From Leifsonia sp. AG29 (GTDB lineage: Bacteria; Actinomycetota; Actinomycetes; Actinomycetales; Microbacteriaceae), in NCBI RefSeq assembly GCF_009765225.1, contig NZ_VMSF01000001.1, positions 3,534,001 to 3,598,000 on the forward strand: a stretch of DNA of 64,000 nucleotides, read 5' to 3'. The notes beneath the pieces were generated by a model. That model worked only from the letters and a program-made list of their open reading frames with translations, searched no databases and was not told the DNA's origin. Below, piece after piece: positions 7,772 through 17,320 of the stretch; positions within the stretch are counted from its first letter, which is position 1, and every line of letters begins with the position of its first letter. Position numbers and translations under genes: made by a program.

Positions 7772-9136
7772 TCAGACCGTCGCGCCCGCGCGCATCCAGA
7801 CCCGGCCCCGAACGCGGAGGCCGAGAGTGAGCGCGCGGGCGCCGAGGTAGCCGAACGTGAAAGCCGCGGTCAGCCAGGCCAGGCCGGACATGCCGGAGCC
7901 GGACATGCCCGATCCCGGCATGCCGGAGCCGGACCAGGCGAGCACGGCAGCGGCGAGCGGAGCTAAGACCGCGACATTGGCGAGTCCCGTCAGCGCCAGG
8001 TAGCGGGCGTCGCCGGCGCCGATCAGCACGCCGTCGAGCACGAATACGAAGCCGCCGAGCGGCGCGCCCAACCCGAGGAGAGCGAGAGGGAGCGGAAGCA
8101 GCGCGGCGACGGAGGCATCGCTGGTGAACAACCCCGCCGCGACAGGGCTGAGCACGATCGTGACCGCCCCGAGCACCGCTCCCGCGCCGACGCCCCACTG
8201 CAGGCACCGCCGGAGCACCGACCGCGCATCGTCGAGCGCATTCGCTCCGAGGTTCTTGCCGATGAGCGCCTGAGCGGCGATGGCCAGGGCGTCGAGCGCG
8301 AAGGCCAGGGTGGCGAAGACGGTCAGCGCGACCTGGAAGGCGGCGAGCTCGTCCGGCCCGAGGCGCGTCGCGGCGAACACAGCGAGCAGCATGGCGGCGC
8401 GCAGGCTCGCCGTCCGGAGGAACAGCCAGCCGCCCGAGCGAGCCGTCCGGCCGAGTCCGGCGCGGTGGGGGAGGAGCGGAGCGGCGACCCGGCGCGCGTG
8501 ACGCGCCACGATGACCGCGTACACCACGACCATGGCCCACTGGGCGGTGACCGTCCCGAGAGCCGATCCGGCGATCCCGAGTCCGGCCGCGTAGATGAAC
8601 CCGAGATTCAGGACGATGTTGGCGCCGAAGCCGCCGACGGCGACGGCGAGCGGGGTGCGGGTGTCCTGGAGGCCGCGGAGCAGACCGGTGGCGGCATAGA
8701 CGACGAGCATGGCGGGCAGGCCCGCCATCGAGAGCTCGAGGTACCGGGTCGCCTGCGCGGCGACCTCCTGCGACGGTCCGAACAGCGCGACCAGCGCCGG
8801 GGACGCGAACCAGCCGGCCACCGCGAGCACCACGCCCAGGCCGAGCGCCAGCCAGCAGCCGGCGACGCCGACCGCGATGGCGCCGCGCTCGTCCCCGGCC
8901 CCCAGGCGCCGGGCGACCGCCGGCGTCGTGCTGTAGGCGAGGAACACCATCAGGCCGACGATGCTCTGGAGGATCGCGCTCGCGATGCCCAGCCCGGCGA
9001 GCGGCGCCACACCGAGATGACCCACCAGGGCGGAGTCGGCGAGGAGGAACACCGGCTCTGCGACGAGCGCCCCGAAGGCGGGCACGGCGAGCCGCAGGAT
9101 GTCGCGGTCGACGGGGCGGCGCAGGGAGGGGATCAT
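7772..9136 (-). CDS. MATE-family efflux transporter (DinF-like)
   Basis: A 454-residue membrane protein with about 12 hydrophobic segments. The opening RDILRLAVPAFGALVAEPVF and the segment DSALVGHLG resemble the DinF branch of MATE exporters, which use an ion gradient to expel cationic compounds. Near the last loop three copies of GSGM(P/S) stand in tandem (7886-7930). GGGAGG lies very close to the ATG at 9136, and TAGCTT lies eight bases upstream, so the translation start is a little uncertain. It converges with the M20 gene, 3 bases away. Confidence 0.88.
   Translation of the reverse strand: MIPSLRRPVDRDILRLAVPAFGALVAEPVFLLADSALVGHLGVAPLAGLGIASAILQSIVGLMVFLAYSTTPAVARRLGAGDERGAIAVGVAGCWLALGLGVVLAVAGWFASPALVALFGPSQEVAAQATRYLELSMAGLPAMLVVYAATGLLRGLQDTRTPLAVAVGGFGANIVLNLGFIYAAGLGIAGSALGTVTAQWAMVVVYAVIVARHARRVAAPLLPHRAGLGRTARSGGWLFLRTASLRAAMLLAVFAATRLGPDELAAFQVALTVFATLAFALDALAIAAQALIGKNLGANALDDARSVLRRCLQWGVGAGAVLGAVTIVLSPVAAGLFTSDASVAALLPLPLALLGLGAPLGGFVFVLDGVLIGAGDARYLALTGLANVAVLAPLAAAVLAWSGSGMPGSGMSGSGMSGLAWLTAAFTFGYLGARALTLGLRVRGRVWMRAGATV
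7886..7930 (-). repeat. Three 15-bp in-frame repeats inside the MATE gene
   Basis: Codons for GSGMP, GSGMS and GSGMS follow each other in a predicted loop before the last transmembrane helix. The DNA copies are nearly identical, so copy number could change by slippage without a frameshift. Confidence 0.8.
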
Positions 9137-9201
9137 CGCCTCCCAAGCTAGTCGCCGCCCCCGACGCGGTCGGTGTCGGAGGCTGTCCGTACAGTGGTCG
9201 C

Positions 9202-9804
9202 ATGAGCCACCTGATGCCCGAGCTTCTCGCCACCTGGAGCTGGCGGCTGGAGCGCGTGCGGAACGGCCGCACCATGCTCACCCGCGGCCAGGCCCTCACA
9301 GCGCGGGCCGACCTCCTCCACGACCGTGCGCTCCGTCCGGCCGACTACGCCGGCTACGAAGAAGAGCATCAGGCCGCGGTCGACGCGCTGGAGGTGCTGG
9401 CCGGCCAGCAGAACAGGCACGACGACCTCCTCTCGGTCCTCGCGGCCGAGCGCCGCAGGGCCGGCGAGCGCGAGGCGCCGGTGGCGCCCGCCGTGGGCGT
9501 ACGCGGCCGCGCCTCCCTCGCCGCCGAGCACGATCGCGTGCCCGCCGGCCTTCCGGCGCAGCTCGACCAGTGGGTGCACCGGCTCATCCGCTACCGCAAC
9601 GGCGCCAAGCTGATCGCCCCGATCGAGGCGGCGCGCGCCGAGATCCGGCTGCGCAACGAGGCGGCTCTCGATCCGGGCGCTTACCGGAATGCCGCCGTCC
9701 GTCCCTACTTCGAGCGTGTCATCCGCGAGCTGGGCGAGATAGCGACCTCCCAGCGGCCCGGCCGGGCCGAGGCCCCGGGCCTGCGTCGCGGCATCTCGGC
9801 TTGA
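9202..9804 (+). CDS. Unknown soluble protein with an internal duplication
   Basis: A 200-residue, largely helical protein that I do not recognise. Residues 12-49 and 124-161 look like two copies of one unit: both carry W-x2-R-L-x-R-x-R-N-G, then an A-R helix, and end in A-L-x-P-x2-Y. A charged linker (about 60-115) joins them. No signal peptide or membrane segment is visible. The ATG at 9202 lies six bases after TACAGT (9190-9195), the window's leaderless-start pattern, which supports a real gene. It precedes the heme oxygenase gene by 58 bases. Confidence 0.7.
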   Translation: MSHLMPELLATWSWRLERVRNGRTMLTRGQALTARADLLHDRALRPADYAGYEEEHQAAVDALEVLAGQQNRHDDLLSVLAAERRRAGEREAPVAPAVGVRGRASLAAEHDRVPAGLPAQLDQWVHRLIRYRNGAKLIAPIEAARAEIRLRNEAALDPGAYRNAAVRPYFERVIRELGEIATSQRPGRAEAPGLRRGISA

Positions 9805-9862
9805 CCGGGGCGGTCCGATCGGGCAGGGTGAACGGATCCCCACCCGAGCCGAGGAGCGCTCC

Positions 9863-10513
9863 ATGACGCATCCGATGCCTTTCTCGCAGGCGCTCCGCGA
9901 GCGCACGAGATCGGTGCACGAGCAGAGCGAGGGCTCCTCCTTCGTGCAGGAGCTCATGGCCGGTGACGGCAGCCGCGACGACTACGTCGCGATGCTCGCG
10001 CAGCACTACTTCATCTACCGCGCCCTCGAGAACGGCGCCCTCACGATGGCGGCCGACCCGGTGGCGTCGCTGTTCCTCAGCCCCGAGCTCGACCGCCTCC
10101 CCGCCATCGAGGCTGATCTCGCCTTCCTCCTCGGGCCGGACTGGGCGGGGCGGATCGCGCCCCTGCCGAGCACCGCCCGGTACGCGGCCCGGATCGACGA
10201 GGTGGGAGAGAGCTGGCCCGGCGGCTTCGTCGCGCACCACTACACCCGATACCTCGGCGACCTGTCCGGCGGCCAGATCATCCGCACGATCCTGCAGCGC
10301 CAGTACGGCTTCGGGAGCGAAGGCGTCGGGTTCTACGCGTTCCCCGGCATCGCCAAGCCCAAGGCCTTCAAAGACGCGTACCGGGCACGCCTCGACGCGG
10401 TCGACTGGCCGGAGGACGAGCGCGACCGGGTCGTGGCGGAGGTCGGCCGGGCCTTCCGGTTCAACACCGACCTGTTCGTCGACCTCGCCCGGGCGAAGAG
10501 CGCGGCGGCCTGA
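9863..10513 (+). CDS. Heme oxygenase (biliverdin-producing)
   Basis: A 216-residue enzyme that opens heme to biliverdin, CO and iron. The proximal heme ligand is His19 in TRSVHEQSE. The distal helix carries YLGDLSGGQII, the flexible Gly-rich segment typical of HO-1/HmuO/BphO enzymes. It is soluble and about the usual length. GAGGAG lies seven bases before the ATG at 9863. It could supply iron from exogenous heme or tune heme levels alongside the heme synthesis cluster at 22-34 kb. The reductase partner is not visible nearby. Confidence 0.92.
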   Translation: MTHPMPFSQALRERTRSVHEQSEGSSFVQELMAGDGSRDDYVAMLAQHYFIYRALENGALTMAADPVASLFLSPELDRLPAIEADLAFLLGPDWAGRIAPLPSTARYAARIDEVGESWPGGFVAHHYTRYLGDLSGGQIIRTILQRQYGFGSEGVGFYAFPGIAKPKAFKDAYRARLDAVDWPEDERDRVVAEVGRAFRFNTDLFVDLARAKSAAA

Positions 10514-10569
10514 GCCGAGCAGCATCCTGCGGCCCGAACGGGGAGGGACGCCGCCCGGGCGGGGGCCGC

Positions 10570-10614
10570 TACGATGCGGTTCATGACTGTACCGCTCGGC
10601 GGCTGGGGGCCGCG

Positions 10615-10618
<4 letters not shown>
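10570..10618 (+). promoter_or_regulatory. Leaderless 11-codon minicistron before the J-like gene
   Basis: TACGAT (10570-10575) is followed seven bases later by ATG (10583), opening an 11-codon frame (MTVPLGGWGPR). Its TGA (10616-10618) overlaps the ATG (10615) of the next gene as ATGA. The arrangement fits a leaderless leader peptide whose translation delivers ribosomes to the main gene. This is an inference from spacing and overlap. Confidence 0.5.
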
Positions 10619-11457
<839 letters not shown>

Positions 11458-11491
11458 GAGCCGCCTCCGCCGACGCGCGGGACTTAGGTAC

Positions 11492-11521
11492 TTTCACAAA
11501 TTACTGAAAACGGCGTAGCAT
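11492..11521 (+). promoter_or_regulatory. Promoter with candidate operator for the ABC exporter operon
   Basis: An AT-rich island in the 72-base gap. TTTCACAAATTACTGAAA (11492-11509) has 5-bp mirrored ends. It lies just before a -10 element TAGCAT (11516-11521), eight bases from the ATG at 11530. The third gene of the operon encodes a GbsR/MarR-type repressor that could bind here. Confidence 0.5.
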
Positions 11522-11529
11522 TCGGGTCC

Positions 11530-12483
11530 ATGGACACAGTCAGCATGGACACCGTGATCAGCGCCGAGGGACTCCAGAAGCGCTTCGGCCGGGTCCGCGC
11601 CCTCGACGGGCTCGACCTCTCCGTCTCGGCGGGTGAGGTGCACGGCTTCCTCGGCCCGAACGGCGCCGGCAAGTCGACCACCATCCGCGTCCTGCTCGGA
11701 CTCGCCCGTGCCCACGGAGGCCGGGCCAGCGTCTTCGGCCGCGACCCGTGGAGGGACGCCGTCGACCTGCACCGGCGAATCGCCTACGTGCCCGGCGATG
11801 TGAACCTCTGGCCCAACCTCTCCGGGGGCGAGGCGATCGATCTTCTCGCGCGCCTCCGCGGCGGGACCGCCGACCGGACCGCCTACCGCGCGCGCAAGCA
11901 GCGACTCATCGACGTGTTCCAGCTCGATCCGACCAAGAAGGGACGCGCGTACTCGAAGGGCAACCGGCAGAAGGTGGCGCTCGTCGCCGCGCTGGCGACG
12001 CCGGCCGACCTCTACGTTCTCGACGAGCCGACGAGCGGCCTCGACCCGATCATGGAGGCGGTCTTCAACGCCGAGGTCGCCCGCGTCAAGAGCGAGGGGG
12101 CCACGATCCTCCTGTCGAGCCACATCCTCTCCGAGGTCGAGCAGTTGTGCGACCGGGTCACGATCATCCGCGAGGGACGCACGGTCGAGTCGGGCACCCT
12201 GGATCAGCTCCGCCATCTCACCCGCACGGAGATCTCGTTCGCCGCCGACGGGCACGACGAGCGCAGCCTCCAGGCCATCCCGCAGGCTCATGACGTGCAC
12301 GTCCGGGAGGGACGGGTCACCTTCACCGCCGACAGCGACCGGCTCGCCCCCGTCCTGGACGCCCTCGCGCGGATGGAGGTCACGGGCCTCACGGTCGCAC
12401 CCCCGTCCCTCGAGGAGCTGTTCCTCCGTCACTACGGCGACGAGCTCGGTGCGGAGACCGGCGAGGAGGCGAAGGCCCGATGA
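11530..12483 (+). CDS. ABC exporter ATP-binding protein
   Basis: A 317-residue ATPase. Walker A is GPNGAGKST (about residues 42-50), the signature is YSKGNRQK, and Walker B is LYVLDEPTSGLDP, followed by the switch histidine in LLSSHILSEVEQL. The C-terminal ~100 residues form the accessory domain seen in drug-export ATPases (DrrA/antibiotic exporter type). It acts as a dimer with the permease encoded next, overlapping by ATGA. An ATG at 11545 is an alternative start. A candidate operator precedes the gene. Confidence 0.9.
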   Translation: MDTVSMDTVISAEGLQKRFGRVRALDGLDLSVSAGEVHGFLGPNGAGKSTTIRVLLGLARAHGGRASVFGRDPWRDAVDLHRRIAYVPGDVNLWPNLSGGEAIDLLARLRGGTADRTAYRARKQRLIDVFQLDPTKKGRAYSKGNRQKVALVAALATPADLYVLDEPTSGLDPIMEAVFNAEVARVKSEGATILLSSHILSEVEQLCDRVTIIREGRTVESGTLDQLRHLTRTEISFAADGHDERSLQAIPQAHDVHVREGRVTFTADSDRLAPVLDALARMEVTGLTVAPPSLEELFLRHYGDELGAETGEEAKAR

Positions 12484-14204
12484 GCGCACCGACCGACACC
12501 ACCACGGCGCCCCGGCCGCCCGAGACGCGCCACCGGGGTCACGCCGGCGATGCGCCGAGCCGGCCCGCCGGTCGCGGCCACCTGCTCGCGGTGCTCGTCC
12601 GGCAGCGTCTCCGGAGGGACCGCTGGCAGCTGCTGACCTGGATCCTCTCCATCGGCCTGCTCGCCGCCTTCTCGGGCGCGGCGATTCTGCAGACGTACGC
12701 GTCCGAGGCGGGGCGCCTCGAGGTCATGCGGCTCGCGATCGCGAACCCGACGATCCTGATGCTCCGGGGCATCCCGCAGGGGACGAGCATCGCCGCGCTG
12801 ACCTTCTTCGAGATCTACACCTTCAACGCGGTGCTCGCGGGGCTGATGAACACGTTCCTCGCCGTCCGCCACTCCCGCGCTGAGGAGGAGACGGGGCGGG
12901 CCGAGCTGGTCGGCTCGACGCCGGCCGGCCGACTGCTCCCGACGACGGCCACCGTCATCCACGGCCTGATCGCGAACGTGCTGCTGGCGCTGGCGACCGC
13001 GCTCGGCTTCATGGCCGCCGGACTGCCGGCGTACGGCTCGCTCGTCGCCGGTGTCGCGACCGGAGGCGCCGGCGTGGCCTTCCTCGCCGTGGGCCTCGTC
13101 ATGGCGCAGTTCATGACCACGTCGCGGGGAGCCAACGGGTACGCCGCCGCGATCGTCATGCTGGCATACCTGCTCCGCGGCATCGGCGACGCAACGGGAA
13201 CCGTCTTCGGCGACGGCACGCACATGCACCCGGGGTGGGCGTCGTGGCTCAGTCCCATCGGCTGGGGCCAGCAGTTCGCGCCCTACACCGCGAACGACTG
13301 GAGGCCGCTGCTCCTCCAGCTCGGCTTCGCCGCGCTCCTCCTCGGGGTCGTCTTCGCCCTCCAGGCCGTGCGCGACTCCGGTGCGGGCATCGTCGGGCAG
13401 CGCGCGGGACGGCCGGCCGCCCGGCCGACGCTCAACGGGCCCCTGGGCCTGGCGTGGCGCCTCCAGTGGCCGACGATCCTCGGCTGGGTCATCGGAGGCG
13501 CGCTCACGGGCGCGCTCGCCGGCGCGCTCGGCAGCGCGGTCAACACCTCGATCGTGAACGACCCCTCCCTGAAGTCCATCCGCGAGGCGGTCGCCCGGAT
13601 CGGCTCGGGAGGGACGGGCTCCTTCACCCAGCTGTTCATCTCGGCCATCTTCACGATCGTCGGGGTGCTGGCCGCCGCCTGCGCGGTTCAGGCGGTCATC
13701 CGGCTGCGCCAGGAGGAGGCGAGCGGCTCGGCCGAGGTGATGATGTCGACCCCGCTGTCGCGCGTGCGCTGGCTGCTGGAGTTCCTCCTCGTCGGCGTCA
13801 TCGCGATCGTGCTGGTGCTGCTCGCCGCGGCGATCACGTCGGGACTGTCCGCCGTCGCGGCGGGAGACGACAACGCGCGCATCGGCGACTCGTTCACGGC
13901 CGCGTCCGCGCAGCTGCCGGTGGCGCTCGTCTATCTCGGCGTCCTCGCGCTCGTCTTCGTCGTCGCCCCGTCCTGGACCGTCCCGGTCGGCTGGGCGGGC
14001 CTCGGTCTCGGCGCGTTCGTCGGTGTGTTCGGCGCACTGGTGAACCTGCCCGACTGGATGCGCCACACCTCCCCGTTCGCGGACGCCCCCGTCGTGGTCG
14101 GCACGCCGGACTGGACCGGGGGATACTGGATGTTCGGCATAACGGTCGTCTCGATCGCGGCGGCGGCCGTCCTCATCCGGCGCCGGGACTTCGCGATCGG
14201 CTAG
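12480..14204 (+). CDS. ABC exporter permease (polyketide-antibiotic-exporter type)
   Basis: A 574-residue membrane protein with about 12 hydrophobic segments in two similar halves. The conserved block RAEEETGRAELVGSTPAGR is echoed in the second half by RQEEASGSAEVMMSTPLSR. This layout matches the family annotated as exporters of polyketide antibiotics. The substrate is unknown; self-resistance or multidrug export are both possible. Its start overlaps the ATPase stop (ATGA at 12480), and the regulator gene follows after 10 bases, so all three form one operon. Confidence 0.87.
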   Translation: MSAPTDTTTAPRPPETRHRGHAGDAPSRPAGRGHLLAVLVRQRLRRDRWQLLTWILSIGLLAAFSGAAILQTYASEAGRLEVMRLAIANPTILMLRGIPQGTSIAALTFFEIYTFNAVLAGLMNTFLAVRHSRAEEETGRAELVGSTPAGRLLPTTATVIHGLIANVLLALATALGFMAAGLPAYGSLVAGVATGGAGVAFLAVGLVMAQFMTTSRGANGYAAAIVMLAYLLRGIGDATGTVFGDGTHMHPGWASWLSPIGWGQQFAPYTANDWRPLLLQLGFAALLLGVVFALQAVRDSGAGIVGQRAGRPAARPTLNGPLGLAWRLQWPTILGWVIGGALTGALAGALGSAVNTSIVNDPSLKSIREAVARIGSGGTGSFTQLFISAIFTIVGVLAAACAVQAVIRLRQEEASGSAEVMMSTPLSRVRWLLEFLLVGVIAIVLVLLAAAITSGLSAVAAGDDNARIGDSFTAASAQLPVALVYLGVLALVFVVAPSWTVPVGWAGLGLGAFVGVFGALVNLPDWMRHTSPFADAPVVVGTPDWTGGYWMFGITVVSIAAAAVLIRRRDFAIG

Positions 14205-14214
14205 GAGGCAGGGC

Positions 14215-14721
14215 ATGGCGAAGGACGCGGCGGCGCTCGCCGAGGTGATGGAGCACTCGGCCGCCGTCCTCACGGCCGCCGGCTTCCCGCGCATGGCGGC
14301 TCGGGTGCTGATGGCGCTGACGGTGACGGAGACGCCCGGGCTCACCGCCTCGGAGCTCGCGGACCGGCTCGAGGCGAGCGCCGCGGGCATCTCGGGCGCC
14401 GTGCGCTACCTCCAGACGCTCGGCATCGTCCGCCGGGTCTCGCAGCCCGGCAGCCGGCGCGATCGCTACGAGATCCCGAGCGACTGGTACGCGCTCATGG
14501 TCCGGAACAGCCCGGTCTACGGCGTGCTCGCCGATCAGGCGGAGGCGGGACTCGCGGCCGTCGGCGACCCCGCATCGCCCGCGACGGAGCGCCTGCGCGA
14601 CATGGCCGGGTTCTACCGGTTCGTGCAGAGCCGCCTCCCGCAGCTCATCGCCGAGTGGGAGACCGTGCGCGCCGCTCGCGACGCCGCTGAGACCGCCGGG
14701 CCGGCCGCTCGGCGAGCCTAG
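14215..14721 (+). CDS. GbsR/MarR-family transcriptional regulator
   Basis: A 168-residue winged-helix protein. The recognition region is GLTASELADRLEASAAGISGAVRYLQTLGIVRRV, and the wing is QPGSRRDRYEI. C-terminal helices (about 105-160) should form the dimer. It is the last gene of the ABC exporter operon, with AGGAGG seven bases before its ATG. It most likely represses the operon from the palindromic site at 11492-11509 and is released by an exported compound. That link is inferred from position. Confidence 0.85.
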   Translation: MAKDAAALAEVMEHSAAVLTAAGFPRMAARVLMALTVTETPGLTASELADRLEASAAGISGAVRYLQTLGIVRRVSQPGSRRDRYEIPSDWYALMVRNSPVYGVLADQAEAGLAAVGDPASPATERLRDMAGFYRFVQSRLPQLIAEWETVRAARDAAETAGPAARRA

Positions 14722-14777
14722 CCGCGACCCGTCTCCGGCTCTGGCATCCTGGCCGGGTACAGACCCGGGGGACCGTC

Positions 14778-15224
14778 ATGCGCTTCACCACTCCCGCCCA
14801 GAAGGCGGTCGTCATCGCCGCACTCGTCGGCGTCTCGCTGCTGCTGACCCTCCTCCTCGACGCGATCCACTCCGAGCCGGGTTCCATCGTGCTCACCGTG
14901 CTGCAGGTCCTCGCCTGGTATCTCGCCTCGCGCATGTTCCGCGGCCCCGGCGAACCCGTGCAGGGCGCGCGCCCCTGGTGGCGGATGACGAACCGGCCGC
15001 TGCTCTCGGGTGTGCTGGCCGCCGTCTACGCCGCGACGGCGCTGGTGAATGTCGTGTTCAGCGCGGCCGGGTTCGGGTCCGCCGCGGGGTGGGTGTCGAT
15101 CGCGGCCGAGGTGCTCCTGGCGGCGCTGTTCGCCACCTCGTGGGTGCGCCTGCGCGCCCTGGCAACGCTCTCGGCCGAACCCGTAGGCTGGGCCCATGAC
15201 GCTCGCCTCCGGCATCCTCACTGA
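14778..15224 (+). CDS. Small four-helix membrane protein of unknown function
   Basis: A 148-residue protein with four hydrophobic segments (about residues 9-27, 34-51, 76-97 and 104-122) and a short loop GARPWWRM between the second and third. I do not recognise the family. The reading frame runs 29 bases past the start of the M13 peptidase gene, a larger overlap than usual for this window, so the last ~10 residues are translated in two frames. GGGGGA lies a few bases before the ATG at 14778. Confidence 0.65.
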   Translation: MRFTTPAQKAVVIAALVGVSLLLTLLLDAIHSEPGSIVLTVLQVLAWYLASRMFRGPGEPVQGARPWWRMTNRPLLSGVLAAVYAATALVNVVFSAAGFGSAAGWVSIAAEVLLAALFATSWVRLRALATLSAEPVGWAHDARLRHPH

Positions 15225-17169
15225 CGAACTCGATCCGGCTGTCCGTCCTCAGGACGACCTCTTCCGCCACGTGAACGGGCGCTGGCTGGAGCGCACCGAC
15301 ATCCCGGCCGACAAGGCCCGCTGGGGGTCGTTCATGATCCTCGCCGAGGAGGCCGAGGCGGCGGTGCGCGAGATCGTGGAGGCGGCACAGTCGGCCCCTG
15401 AGGGCACCGAGGAGCGGAAGTTCGGCGACCTCTTCACGAGCTTCATGGACGAGGAGCGCATCGAGGCGCTCGGCGTGAAGCCCGTGGAGGCTCAGCTCGC
15501 GCTCGCCTCGGACGTCCAGTCGGTCTCCGATCTGCTGGAGACGGTCGGCCGCCTCGAGCGGCACGGCATCGGCGGGTTCTTCCAGCTGTTCGTCGACAAC
15601 GACCCGGGCGACCCGGAGCGCTACCTGGTGTTCGTCGAGCAGGCGGGAATCTCCCTCCCCGACGAGTCGTACTTCCGCGAGGAGCGGTTCGCGCCCGTGC
15701 GCGAGGCGTTCGTCGCGCACATCCAGCGCATGTTCGAGCTCGCGGGGCTCGAGAACGCACCGGAGCGCGCACAGCGCGTGTTCGAGCTCGAGACCAGCAT
15801 CGCGGCCCAGCACTGGGACAACGTCCGCTCGCGTGACTCCGAGAAGACGTACAACCTCTACTCGTGGGGCGACGCCGAGAAGCTCTTCACGGCGGCGGAG
15901 GCGCGCGACGGCGACGGGCTGGCGATCTGGGCGAAGGCGCTGGGCGCGCCCGAGGGGGCGCTGGCCGAGGTGGTCCTCCGGCAGCCGTCGTTCACGTCGG
16001 GCCTCGCCGAGCTGCTGACCGAGAGCCGCCTCGAGGCGTGGAAGGACTGGCTGGCCTGGCAGATCATCCACGGGACGGCGCCGTACCTCAGCGGCGACTT
16101 CGTCGAGGCCAACTTCGAGTTCTACGGCCGCACGCTCACCGGCACCCCGGAGATGCGGGCGCGTTGGAAGCGCGGCATCTCGCTGGTCGAGGGCGCCATG
16201 GGCGAGGCGGTCGGCCGGATCTACGTCGAGAAGCACTTCCCGCCCGCGGCGAAGCAGCAGATGGACGAGCTCGTCGCCAATCTCATCGAGGCCTACCGCC
16301 AGAGCATCTCCACGCTCGAGTGGATGGGCGAGGAGACGCGGAAGCGCGCCCTCGACAAGCTCGAGAAGTTCACCCCGAAGATCGGCTACCCCGTGAAGTG
16401 GCGCGACTACTCGGCGCTCGCCATCGATCCCACGGATCTCGTCGGCAACGTGCGCGCCGCCGCGCTCTTCGAGTTCAACCGCGAGCTCGGCAAGATCGGC
16501 AAGCCGATCGACCGCGACGAATGGTTCATGACGCCGCAGACGATCAACGCCTACTACAACCCCGGCTTCAACGAGATCGTGTTCCCCGCCGCGATCCTGC
16601 AGTTCCCGTTCTTCGACCCCGAGCGCGACGCGGCCGCGAACTACGGCGCGATCGGTGCGGTGATCGGTCACGAGATCGGTCACGGCTTCGACGACCAGGG
16701 CTCGAAGTTCGACGGCGACGGGCGCCTCCAGGACTGGTGGACGGCCGACGACCGCGCCGCCTTCGAGGAGCGCACGCGGACCCTGATCGAGCAGTACGAC
16801 GCACTCGCTCCGGCGCAGGTGCCCGAGCACCACGTCAACGGCGCTCTGACGATCGGCGAGAACATCGGTGACCTCGGCGGCCTCGGCATCGCCTGGAAGG
16901 CGTACCTCCTGTCGCTGAACGGGGAGGAGCCTCCCGTGATCGACGGCCTGAGCGGCGCCGAGCGCTTCTTCCTGTCGTGGGCGCAGGCCTGGCAGCAGAA
17001 GGGCCGCGACGCGGAGGTCATCCGCCTCCTCGCGATCGACCCGCACTCGCCGAACGAGTTCCGCTGCAACCAGATCGTCCGGAACATCGACGCCTTCTAC
17101 GAGACGTTCGGACTCACCGAGTCCGATCGGCTGTGGCTGGCGCCGGAGGAGCGCGTCAGCATCTGGTGA
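15196..17169 (+). CDS. M13-family zinc metallopeptidase (neprilysin/PepO type)
   Basis: A 657-residue peptidase. The zinc site is HEIGH at residues 492-496 with the third ligand Glu555 in GENIGDLGG. The N-terminal helical domain opens with DDLFRHVNGRWLERTDIP. The length fits the family, which cleaves small peptides. There is no signal peptide or transmembrane anchor, so it should act in the cytoplasm, unlike animal neprilysin. The ATG at 15196 lies six bases after TAGGCT (15184-15189) without a Shine-Dalgarno sequence, suggesting a leaderless mRNA starting inside the preceding gene. Confidence 0.93.
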   Translation: MTLASGILTDELDPAVRPQDDLFRHVNGRWLERTDIPADKARWGSFMILAEEAEAAVREIVEAAQSAPEGTEERKFGDLFTSFMDEERIEALGVKPVEAQLALASDVQSVSDLLETVGRLERHGIGGFFQLFVDNDPGDPERYLVFVEQAGISLPDESYFREERFAPVREAFVAHIQRMFELAGLENAPERAQRVFELETSIAAQHWDNVRSRDSEKTYNLYSWGDAEKLFTAAEARDGDGLAIWAKALGAPEGALAEVVLRQPSFTSGLAELLTESRLEAWKDWLAWQIIHGTAPYLSGDFVEANFEFYGRTLTGTPEMRARWKRGISLVEGAMGEAVGRIYVEKHFPPAAKQQMDELVANLIEAYRQSISTLEWMGEETRKRALDKLEKFTPKIGYPVKWRDYSALAIDPTDLVGNVRAAALFEFNRELGKIGKPIDRDEWFMTPQTINAYYNPGFNEIVFPAAILQFPFFDPERDAAANYGAIGAVIGHEIGHGFDDQGSKFDGDGRLQDWWTADDRAAFEERTRTLIEQYDALAPAQVPEHHVNGALTIGENIGDLGGLGIAWKAYLLSLNGEEPPVIDGLSGAERFFLSWAQAWQQKGRDAEVIRLLAIDPHSPNEFRCNQIVRNIDAFYETFGLTESDRLWLAPEERVSIW

Positions 17170-17178
17170 GGCCGCGCC

Positions 17179-17206
17179 GGGCGCGATCCCATCCCCCATC
17201 GCGCCC
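17179..17206 (+). terminator. Terminator hairpin after the M13 peptidase gene
   Basis: GGGCGCGAT (17179-17187) and ATCGCGCCC (17198-17206) form a perfect 9-bp stem with a 10-base loop, ten bases after the stop codon. A possible -10 element TACGAT (17219-17224) for the next gene follows. Confidence 0.65.
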
Positions 17207-17320
17207 GTTCCGGGGGTACGATCGAACCTGTCGTCTGCGGGGCCGTCCGGCCCGGCGGCCGACGGCGGCCCGGGGGGACCGCCCGTACCGTCCGTCTTCC
17301 GGAAGGATCCCTCGATCACC

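Noticed and set aside
12432-14390. A 652-codon minus-strand frame over the ABC permease
   Set aside because: It is the complement of a membrane protein gene and rich in Arg, Glu and Asp, which is typical of antisense to hydrophobic codons.
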